This document shows positions 56,159 through 64,000 of a stretch of DNA of 64,000 nt, piece after piece. Position 1 is the stretch's first letter. Every line of letters starts with the position of its first letter. A program made the translations under genes and the position numbers. The notes beneath the pieces are model-generated. The model searched no databases, had not been told where the DNA came from, and saw only the letters and a program-made list of their open reading frames with translations. The stretch comes from an uncultured Pelagibacteraceae bacterium (GTDB lineage Bacteria; Pseudomonadota; Alphaproteobacteria; Pelagibacterales; Pelagibacteraceae): NCBI GenBank assembly GCA_902539745.1, contig CACBKA010000002.1:79093-143092 (forward strand). Direction: 5' to 3'.

Positions 56159-58103
56159 CGATTCTGGTGGTGGAAGCAAAATAAGGTTAATAGGAAGAAG
56201 GATGTTTATATTAACAGCAGCGAAAGCAGTTGTTGTTTTTGGTGTCGTTGGTAGATTAATTTCTCTTCAAATTAATGAAAGTAAAAAATACAAAACTCTA
56301 TCTGATAAAAATAGATTTAGAGAATGGAGATTCGCTCCTCCACGTGGTGTAATCAAAGATTATTTTGGTGAAGAGATAGCATCTAATCAAAAAGTTTTTC
56401 AACTTCATTTAATACCAGAAAACGCTGAAAATCTTTCAGCATTAATTTTTAGATTAAAAAATATTTTAAAAATGTCTGATAATGCTGTTTCTAGAATTCA
56501 AAAAAAAATTAAATCACAAAAACCTTGGGATCCTGTAATTGTCTCAGATAATTTAACTTGGGCCGAATTCTCAAGGATAAATTTATTTTTACATGAGTTA
56601 CAAGGTGTAGAACCAATTATATCTGTAGCCAGAGTGTATCGTGAACAATCCTCATCTCATGTAATTGGATATGTCTCAAAAATAAGTAAAAAAGATTTAC
56701 AACAAAAAAATTACTTAGCAAATATGAAAGCTGCAGGTATGAGGGTGGGAAAAACTGGTTTAGAGAACAAACTAGACTCAGAAATTATTGGAAATGTTGG
56801 TCACAAAAGATATGAGGTAAATGCTTTCGGAAAACGAATTAAAGAGGTTTCTATTGATCAGGGAAAAATTGGAAAAAACTACAAAACAACACTTGATTTG
56901 GAACTTCAAAACCTTTCCTCAAATTTACTTAAAGATAAAGCAGGAGCAATATGTGTGATGGATATTTATAGAGGCGATATCATCACAATGGTATCTTCTC
57001 CAACTTTTGACCCCAACAAGTTTGTACATGGTATTAGTACAAAAGATTGGAAAGAATTAATCTCTCATAGAGATAAACCTTTAGTCAACAAAGCCATATC
57101 AGGATTATATCCACCAGGATCGACTATAAAAGGGTTGGTTGCAATTAGTGCATTGGAGAATGATGTTGTGAATACAAAAATGGTTCAACAATGTAGTGGA
57201 AGTATTGAGCTCTACGGAGAAAAATTTCATTGCTGGAAGAAAAAAGGTCATGGATTTGTTGATATGCGAAAAGCAATAAAGGAGTCTTGCGATGTATATT
57301 TTTATGAAGTAGCAAGAAGATTAGGTATTGACAGACTTTCAGAAACCGCAAGATCTTTTGGATTGGGAGATACAATGGTTAAGGGTTTTAACGAAGAAAA
57401 AATAGGTGTTGTACCAAATACAAAATGGAAAAAACAAAGAATAGGAAAATCTTGGTATTTAGGTGAAACACTTCACAGCGGTATCGGTCAAGGTTATTGG
57501 CAAACAACACCGATGCAACTTTGTTTAATGACAGCAAGAATTGCTAACGGCGGTTATGATGTAGAGCCAAGAATAGTTTTAGGTGAGAAAAGTAAATTTA
57601 GTTTATTTACTGAAAAAAAGAAAAATCCAAAGTCACTTGAAGAATTTTTTAATACTGAACAATCAAAAGAATTTGATGATACAACAATCGAATTTGGCTA
57701 TAAGCCGTTATTTAGAAATCAAGAAAATATAAATTTTGTGAAAGATGCATTCTTTGGAGCTACAAATGAGCCTGGTGGCACATCATATGGATCAAGATTA
57801 AGCAAAAAGGAATTTATTTTTGCAGGTAAAACCGGGACATCACAGGTGAGAAGAATTACTGAGCAACAAAGGGAACTTGAAATTAAAAATGAAGACTTAC
57901 CTTACGAACAAAGAGATCATTCACTTTATGTTGCTTTTGCTCCATATAATGAACCAAAATACTCGATTAGTGTGGTTGTGGAACATGGAGGTTCAGGAAG
58001 TAAAACTGCAGCACCAATTGCAAAAAAAGTAATAAAAAAATTATTAGAGAGACACCCTTTAAGACAACAGGTTCACGATAACTATAAAGGTGAAGATGTT
58101 TAA
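56151..58103 (+). CDS. mrdA: Penicillin-binding protein 2
   Basis: RFREWRFAPPRGVIKDYFGEEIASN, YPPGSTIKGLVAISAL, KESCDVYFYEVARRLG, FAGKTGTSQVRR. Confidence 0.96.
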   Translation: MISDSGGGSKIRLIGRRMFILTAAKAVVVFGVVGRLISLQINESKKYKTLSDKNRFREWRFAPPRGVIKDYFGEEIASNQKVFQLHLIPENAENLSALIFRLKNILKMSDNAVSRIQKKIKSQKPWDPVIVSDNLTWAEFSRINLFLHELQGVEPIISVARVYREQSSSHVIGYVSKISKKDLQQKNYLANMKAAGMRVGKTGLENKLDSEIIGNVGHKRYEVNAFGKRIKEVSIDQGKIGKNYKTTLDLELQNLSSNLLKDKAGAICVMDIYRGDIITMVSSPTFDPNKFVHGISTKDWKELISHRDKPLVNKAISGLYPPGSTIKGLVAISALENDVVNTKMVQQCSGSIELYGEKFHCWKKKGHGFVDMRKAIKESCDVYFYEVARRLGIDRLSETARSFGLGDTMVKGFNEEKIGVVPNTKWKKQRIGKSWYLGETLHSGIGQGYWQTTPMQLCLMTARIANGGYDVEPRIVLGEKSKFSLFTEKKKNPKSLEEFFNTEQSKEFDDTTIEFGYKPLFRNQENINFVKDAFFGATNEPGGTSYGSRLSKKEFIFAGKTGTSQVRRITEQQRELEIKNEDLPYEQRDHSLYVAFAPYNEPKYSISVVVEHGGSGSKTAAPIAKKVIKKLLERHPLRQQVHDNYKGEDV

Positions 58104-59221
58104 ATCCGGCTCAATACAATCTCATTTGACTTTAAGGGATAAAATATTTTCTCTTGATCTTACCTTAACAATTTGCATTTTTTTAATAGGTATAATTAGT
58201 TTTTTTTGCAATGTATTCTACTGATGGGGGCCAGTTTGCTTATCACACCAAAAGCCATATAGTTCGATTTATAATATTTTTTATATTATTCTTTATTATA
58301 TCTTTCATAAAAACAAGTTTTTGGTACAGCTCCGCCACACTTTTTTATCTAGGAGTTTTATTTTTATTAATTTTAGTTAAATATGTTGGTTTAACATCAT
58401 CAGGTTCTCAAAGATGGTTAGATCTTTATTTCCTAAACTTGCAGCCATCTGAATTAATGAAAATTGGACTTATACTATTTTTAGCTAAGTATTATCATAA
58501 GATTTCTTCAGGTGATGTGAATAAATTTAGATACCTAGGTCAACCTTTATTAGCACTTTTATTCCCAGTGATATTAGTGGTAACACAACCAGACCTTGGA
58601 ACGTCTTTTTTAATTGCAGTTGGTGGAGTAATAGTTGTTTGGTTAGCTGGTGTAAAAATGAAATTTTTTGCTTATCTCGGTGGACTTTTTTTACTTTCAG
58701 CACCAGTAGCTATTTCATTTCTAAAACCATATCAAAAATCCAGAATTTTAACTTTTTTAGATCCATCCAGAGATCCTTTAGGGGCAGGATATCAAATTAC
58801 ACAATCTAAAATAGCCATTGGTTCTGGCGGTTTATTAGGAAAAGGTTTTTTAGAAGGTTCACAGAGTTATCTTGATTACTTACCTGAAAAACATACTGAT
58901 TTTATATTTACATTATTTTCAGAAGAATTTGGTTTTTTTGGTTCAATGGCAATATTACTAATTTATATTTTAATTACTTGGAGAATAGTAAGCATTGGCC
59001 ACACTCTAAGAACAAGTTTTGGTAAATTATACTGTTACAGTTTTGCTACAGCTTTCTTTATTTATGTAGCTGTTAATATGGGAATGGTTTTAGGATTAAT
59101 ACCTATAGTAGGCGCACCTTTACCTATAATGTCTTACGGTGGGTCCTCAATGATGGCAATTATGATAGGCCTTGGTATTGTGATGAGTTGCAAGATACAT
59201 AAAGACCAATCTTTAGGTTAA
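58096..59221 (+). CDS. rodA: Rod shape-determining protein RodA, apparently frameshifted in a T8 run near 58200-58207
   Basis: ORF 58211-59221 carries SEDS motifs (GSQRWLDLYFLNLQPSELMKIG, QPDLGTSFLIAV, HTDFIFTLFSEEFGF, LPIMSYGGSSMM); upstream frame from ATG 58096 encodes the missing N-terminus MFKSGSIQSHLTLRDKIFSLDLTLTICIFLIGIISFF. Confidence 0.9.
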
Positions 59222-59306
59222 TACAACTATAAATTTAATAATTTAGACCCAAAATAGTTAATTCTCTAGTTGCATTAGGGACAATAATTTGGTGTTATAC
59301 GCAACT

Positions 59307-59783
59307 ATGTTTGGATCAAAAAAACCTAACGCACCTAGACCTTTAAATGACTCGGGTAGGTCTTTAATTAGCGAAACTTTTTCACTTGAAGGCACACTCA
59401 GAACATCAGGTGCAATTGATATAGCTGGATTAATAAAGGGTCCGGTTTACACAAACGATCTTGTGATAAAAGAAACAGGCTCAATTGTAGGACCAGTTGA
59501 AACTGATAAAATTGAAATCTATGGACATTTAGAGGGAAAAGTTGTTGCTAAAACAATTGTAATAGGAAACACAGCTGTAGTTAAAGGCGATATTTTATTT
59601 AGCGAAACTTTAAAAACTGAAGAAGGCGCTGATATAAATGGTTACATTAAAAAAACTGAGAGCACTAGCCTAGAGGCAGCTCAAGACGAATTTAAGCTTG
59701 AAGAAATTGAAGCTAAAGAAAATAAAGAAAAAGAAAAAGTCGCTAAAAAAGGCCGTCCAAAAATAGTTGCTAGCAACGCATAA
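59307..59783 (+). CDS. Bactofilin family protein
   Basis: LISETFSLEGTLRTSGAIDIAGLIKGPVYTNDLVIKETGSIVGPVETDKIEIYGHLEGKVVAKTIVIGNTAVVKGDILFSETLKTEEGADINGYI. Confidence 0.92.
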   Translation: MFGSKKPNAPRPLNDSGRSLISETFSLEGTLRTSGAIDIAGLIKGPVYTNDLVIKETGSIVGPVETDKIEIYGHLEGKVVAKTIVIGNTAVVKGDILFSETLKTEEGADINGYIKKTESTSLEAAQDEFKLEEIEAKENKEKEKVAKKGRPKIVASNA

Positions 59784-59841
59784 AAAGAAGTACAATTCAC
59801 CACATTTAACAAAGTAAGAATTAGCATAATAACTATTTTAT

Positions 59842-61089
59842 ATGTCATCAGACGCTTGTAAATCAGTTGGTATAGTTGGTGCCGGTATACAAGGAGTTTG
59901 TATTGGGCTTCAACTATTAAAAAAAAATATTCCAGCAACAATTTTTGACCCGAAAGATCCGGGTAGTATGGCTTCATATGGCAATGCTGGACATTTTTCA
60001 CCATATGCTATCTTACAATTGAATAGACCTGACGTTTTATACGATATACCAAAAATGTTATTTAGTTCTTACGGTCCCTTAGCTCTCAAATGGAACTATG
60101 TACCAAAAATGATCCCTTGGTTTCTTGGATATTTAAAAAACTGCAATAAAAAATCAATGATGCATACTGCTAAATATATGCATCAAATTTTAAATTTATC
60201 TTTAGATGCATACGATGAAATTTTCCAAGAGTTTGATATTTCGAACTTAGTAGAAAAAAAAGGAATTATTTACGTATGGACTAATAAAAATATGAAAAGT
60301 AGAGAATTGGAGATAAAAGTTAGGAATGATTTCGGGGTAAAGCAAAAATTATTAACAACTAGAGAAATTTTAGATCTAGAGCCAAATCTAAAACCAGTAT
60401 TTGATGGTGGAGCATATTATGATTACGCTTATCACGCCAAAGACCCTGGAGGAATTGTAAAAAAAATATTTGAATTATTTATTAAAAGGGGCGGAAAATA
60501 TATTAAAGAAAATGTTCAAAAAGTAGGACAATCTACAAATGACGAAACTATAATTAAAACAGAAAATAATGATTATAAATTTGAAAAATCTGTAATTGCA
60601 TGTGGAGCTTTTTCAAAAAAATTTACAGATCAGCTTGATGAAAAAATTCCTCTAGATACAGAACGTGGTTATCATGTTCACTTTAAAGGCATGGAAAATC
60701 TTCTAAAAAGACCAGTTATTTTTTTAGATCGAGGATTTGGTTTAACCCCGATGAATCAGGGTCTTAGAGCTGTAGGAACGGTAGAACTTGGAGGTTTAAA
60801 AAATCCTCTTTCAAAAAAAAGAATTGATTATATTGTTAAATGTGCAAAAGAACTTCTACCCCAATTAAAAGAACATGAAGATGAATGGTTAGGTTTCAGA
60901 CCTACATTGCCAGATTTTCTTCCAGTAATTGGACCATCTAAAAATAATAAAAACATCGTTTATGCCTTTGGGCACCAACATTTAGGTTGGACGCTTGGAG
61001 CAATTACTGGCAAGGTAGTTTCTGGCATTTTAGCTAATGAGAAAACAAATTTAGATTTATCGCCCTATAGCTCATCGAGATTTAATTAA
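59842..61089 (+). CDS. FAD-dependent D-amino acid dehydrogenase (DadA-like)
   Basis: SVGIVGAGIQGVCIGLQLLKKNIPATIFDPKDPGSMASYGNAGHFSPYAI, GFRPTLPDFLPVIGPS, AFGHQHLGWTLGAITGKVV. Confidence 0.88.
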   Translation: MSSDACKSVGIVGAGIQGVCIGLQLLKKNIPATIFDPKDPGSMASYGNAGHFSPYAILQLNRPDVLYDIPKMLFSSYGPLALKWNYVPKMIPWFLGYLKNCNKKSMMHTAKYMHQILNLSLDAYDEIFQEFDISNLVEKKGIIYVWTNKNMKSRELEIKVRNDFGVKQKLLTTREILDLEPNLKPVFDGGAYYDYAYHAKDPGGIVKKIFELFIKRGGKYIKENVQKVGQSTNDETIIKTENNDYKFEKSVIACGAFSKKFTDQLDEKIPLDTERGYHVHFKGMENLLKRPVIFLDRGFGLTPMNQGLRAVGTVELGGLKNPLSKKRIDYIVKCAKELLPQLKEHEDEWLGFRPTLPDFLPVIGPSKNNKNIVYAFGHQHLGWTLGAITGKVVSGILANEKTNLDLSPYSSSRFN

Positions 61090-62040
61090 ATGATTAAAGT
61101 TGCTGTTTTGGATGATTACCAAAATATTTTTGAAGAATTCATTGATATAGACAAACATAAAGATAAATTTGAGTTTACGATTTTTAATGAACCTTTTCAA
61201 AGTGAAGACGAAGCTATTTTAGCCCTAGAGAAGTTCGATGCTCTTTTTGTAATGAGGGAAAGAACTCCTCTCACTAGCGCGTTATTAGAAGGTTTAAAAA
61301 ACTTAAAGTATATTTTCACAAGCGGTATGAGAAATAAATCAATTGATTTAGAATATACAAAAAGTAGAAAAATTATTGTTTGTGGAACTGAAATAAACTC
61401 TAATCCAACTGCTGAAATAACTTGGGCTTTAATACTAGGTTTGATGAGAAATATGAAGCAGGAAATCGATAATATGTTTCAAGGGTATTGGCAAACCACT
61501 ATTGGCTTCGAATTAAAAGGCAAAATTTTAGGAATAATCGGTCTCGGAAAAATTGGCTCTCAGGTAGCAAGAATTGGAAAAGCATTTGGAATGCAAGTGG
61601 TTGCATGGAGTGAAAATTTAAATTTATCTGAAGCTGACAAACTTGGAGTATTACCCATGAGTAAAGAAGAATTATTTAGACAATCAGATATCATATCTCT
61701 TCATGTAGTGTTAGGTGAAAGATACAAAAATTTAATTACTGAAAATGAATTGAAAATGATGAAGAAAACCTGTTTTTTGATCAACACCTCAAGAGGACCA
61801 ATTATAAATGAAAAAGACTTAATACAAGCATTAGAGGATGATGTTATCGCTGGGGCAGGCCTCGATGTTTATGATAAAGAACCTTTACCTCAGGATCACA
61901 AATTAAGATTTTTACCTAACGCATTATTAACTCCTCATCTCGGTTATGTAACAGAGGAAAATTATTCTATTTTCTACGAGCAAATGATTGAAAACTTATA
62001 CTCTTGCATCGAAGGTAAACCGAAAAGACTAATAAATTAG
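61090..62040 (+). CDS. D-isomer-specific 2-hydroxyacid dehydrogenase
   Basis: GKILGIIGLGKIGSQVARIGKAFGMQVVAWSENL, INTSRGPIINEKDLIQALEDDVIAGAGLDVYDKEPLPQDH. Confidence 0.92.
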   Translation: MIKVAVLDDYQNIFEEFIDIDKHKDKFEFTIFNEPFQSEDEAILALEKFDALFVMRERTPLTSALLEGLKNLKYIFTSGMRNKSIDLEYTKSRKIIVCGTEINSNPTAEITWALILGLMRNMKQEIDNMFQGYWQTTIGFELKGKILGIIGLGKIGSQVARIGKAFGMQVVAWSENLNLSEADKLGVLPMSKEELFRQSDIISLHVVLGERYKNLITENELKMMKKTCFLINTSRGPIINEKDLIQALEDDVIAGAGLDVYDKEPLPQDHKLRFLPNALLTPHLGYVTEENYSIFYEQMIENLYSCIEGKPKRLIN

Positions 62041-62050
62041 CCTAAACTAT

Positions 62051-62068
62051 AAGTTGTATTTACAACTT
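62051..62068. repeat. Perfect short inverted repeat AAGTTGTA-TT-TACAACTT downstream of the dehydrogenase gene
   Basis: 8-bp arms, 2-bp spacer; possible terminator or operator. Confidence 0.5.
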
Positions 62069-62124
62069 AAAATTCTGTATATTTATCCACAGTTTTGTGA
62101 TTGATTCGTTATTGGAGATAAGGA

Positions 62125-62499
62125 ATGAAAAAAACTTTAGGACTACTATTTTTTGGGATTTTCTTAACTGGTTGTTATACTAGCTCGTTAACTATGGTAG
62201 GTCCTGCAACTGGCGTTGCATCAGGTAAATTAACTGAAACAGCAACATCAACAACAATTAATCACATAGTTAAAAAGAAAACTGGAAAAACTCCTTTCGA
62301 ACACGTTTTAAGTGAAAAACAAATAAAAACATTAGATAGTACCAAATCTAAAATCAATCCATGCGTCAAGAGTCCTGAATTTTGTTCTATGATAAATAAA
62401 AGAATAGAAAAAACTAGAAAACAACTTTTAGGACTAAATCTTCAAGCAAGAATAGAAAAAAATCACAAGCAGCTTATTGAAAAACGGAAAAAAGATTAA
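62125..62499 (+). CDS. Small lipoprotein, paralog A
   Basis: Lipobox FLTGCYTSSL; VGPATGVASGKLTETATSTTINHIVKKKTGKTPFEHVLSEKQ. Confidence 0.75.
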   Translation: MKKTLGLLFFGIFLTGCYTSSLTMVGPATGVASGKLTETATSTTINHIVKKKTGKTPFEHVLSEKQIKTLDSTKSKINPCVKSPEFCSMINKRIEKTRKQLLGLNLQARIEKNHKQLIEKRKKD

Positions 62500-62598
62500 T
62501 ACAACTTTAAGTTTATTTTTTAATCGTAGTAATATCCTGTAACGAAATATCACTAATAATTTTCTTTTAAAATTAAAACATTGTGTTACTGACAAGCA

Positions 62599-63018
62599 AT
62601 GAAAATTTTTGTTGGAACTCTATCCTTAATTTTTTTATCAGGATGTTATCAAGCATCTTTAGCCCCGATGCTTGGGCCAGCAGCAACTGCTTCCCAAGGG
62701 AACTTGGCCTATTCTGCTGCATCCACTGGATTCAGTTACGGTATAAAAAACCAAACAGGCAAATTCCCAGTTGAACACCTTTTTAAAAGAGAAAAACAAA
62801 AAATCGTTAAAAAAATTGATGCAATAGAAACAATGGTTCATGATAAATCTAATTTGGTTAAAGACAGCATTATTGATCAGAAAAATAATCTACAATCCAA
62901 AGGTGCGGAAGTAAAAACACGATGGGTTTTACATCTTAAAGATATCAAAAACGTTGAAGTGAAAGATGCATTCCCAGCAAGTAAACCTCGTTATTCTTAT
63001 TGGACTGAGAAAAAATAG
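62599..63018 (+). CDS. Small lipoprotein, paralog B
   Basis: Lipobox FLSGCYQASL; LGPAATASQGNLAYSAASTGFSYGIKNQTGKFPVEHLFKREKQ aligns with paralog A. Confidence 0.75.
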   Translation: MKIFVGTLSLIFLSGCYQASLAPMLGPAATASQGNLAYSAASTGFSYGIKNQTGKFPVEHLFKREKQKIVKKIDAIETMVHDKSNLVKDSIIDQKNNLQSKGAEVKTRWVLHLKDIKNVEVKDAFPASKPRYSYWTEKK

Positions 63019-63066
63019 CCAATTTTAATCATTTAAATCTATATCAACATATCATATTCTCAACTA

Positions 63067-64000
63067 ATGAAATCTAAAGCCAAAGTTGTAGTTGTTGGAG
63101 GTGGCGCCGTAGGTGTGAGCACACTCTATCATTTAGCCAAAAAGGGTTGGTCCGATGTTGTTTTAGTTGAGAGAAAAGAACTTACTTCAGGTTCAACTTG
63201 GCACGCAGCAGGTTTACTTCCACTTTTTAATATGAGTTATTCTGTCGGACAACTTCACAGATATGCTGTTCAACTTTATAAATCTTTAGAAAAAGAAACA
63301 GGAAAAAAAGTTGGCTTCAGCGTTGTATCAAATATACGTCTAGCTCAAACAAAAGATAGAATGGATGAATATCATCAGTACGCAGGTGTTGCAAAAACGA
63401 TTGGTGTAAAAGTAAAATTTTTAAAACCAGAACAAGTAAAAGAAATTTGGCCTCTATGTAATATTGAAGGACTTGTAGGCGCAATTCAACATCCAGAAGA
63501 TGGCTATATACAGCCTGCGGATTTAACCCAAGCTTTAGCAACAGGTGCAAGAAATCACGGCGCAGAAATTTATAGAAACACAACTGTTGTTGGAATTAAA
63601 CAAACAAAAGATGGTTGGACTGTTGAAACGGATAAAGGATCTATTTCTTGCGAACATGTAGTGTCTTGCAGTGGAAACTTTGCTCGACAAACTGGGGAGA
63701 TGGTAGGGATAGAAATTCCAGCGATACCAGTTGAACATCAATATATTGTTACAGAACCACATCCAGAAGTTCAAAAAAGACAAAAAGAAAAAAAACCAGA
63801 GATGGGAGTTTTAAGAGATAGTGATAACGCATGGTACATGAGAGAAGAAGCAGGTGGATTTATTTTAGGCCCATATGAAAAAGGTGCACCGTGTTGTTAC
63901 GTTGATGGTCCATCAAAAGATAGTGAATATGAATTGTTTCAGGAAGATTTAGATAGACTAGCACCACATATTGAGGGAGCTATTAAAAGAGTGCCTGCTT
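63067..64000 (+). CDS. FAD-dependent dimethylglycine/sarcosine dehydrogenase-like protein (3' truncated by window edge)
   Basis: MKSKAKVVVVGGGAVGVSTLYHLAKKGWSDVVLVERKELTSGSTWHAAGLLPLFNMSYSVGQLHRYAVQLY...QPADLTQALATGARNHGAEIY. Open to window end, hence absent from the ORF track. Confidence 0.88.
   Translation, partial: MKSKAKVVVVGGGAVGVSTLYHLAKKGWSDVVLVERKELTSGSTWHAAGLLPLFNMSYSVGQLHRYAVQLYKSLEKETGKKVGFSVVSNIRLAQTKDRMDEYHQYAGVAKTIGVKVKFLKPEQVKEIWPLCNIEGLVGAIQHPEDGYIQPADLTQALATGARNHGAEIYRNTTVVGIKQTKDGWTVETDKGSISCEHVVSCSGNFARQTGEMVGIEIPAIPVEHQYIVTEPHPEVQKRQKEKKPEMGVLRDSDNAWYMREEAGGFILGPYEKGAPCCYVDGPSKDSEYELFQEDLDRLAPHIEGAIKRVPA

Overview
AT-rich, densely packed, mostly core-genome segment whose gene content, gene order and two-piece (permuted) tmRNA fit a SAR11/Pelagibacter-like alphaproteobacterium (taxonomy is inferred). 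Order: dnaG(3' end)-rpoD; a small glycosyltransferase/methyltransferase block; tRNA(CAU); mlaC/mlaA-like; ampD-like amidase; rnpB; a complete dcw cell-wall/division cluster (mraZ-ftsZ-rsmH-ftsL-ftsI-murEF fusion-mraY-murD-ftsW-murG-murC-murB-ddl-ftsQ-ftsA-lpxC) with ftsZ moved to second position; bamD, ligA, pepP, uvrD, AsmA-like, fumC, MazG-like, HDAC-like; an accessory island at 38.2-42.4 kb; then ssrA, thyX, mrp, hflKC, degP, miaA, ilvBNC, leuA, mreBCD-mrdA-rodA, bactofilin, amine/D-amino-acid oxidoreductases and two paralogous lipoproteins. Main discovery candidate: four perfect 24-bp direct repeats (AGGGGCGTTCTGTTGCCAGGTGCC at 38219, 39064, 40907 and 42386). They are copies of the 3' end of the minus-strand permuted tmRNA gene and bound three short, integrase-less cargo cassettes: (1) a SAM methyltransferase; (2) an inverse-autotransporter/intimin-like beta-barrel plus a separate secreted low-complexity protein; (3) a solitary Mrr-like nuclease, a TerB-like protein and a small exported protein. 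Cassettes 2 and 3 also share a GTGTGATCA motif 55-56 bp from the repeat. This looks like a tandem, integron-like cassette array anchored in ssrA. Two apparent homopolymer frameshifts (ilvN, rodA) are probably sequence errors but should be checked.
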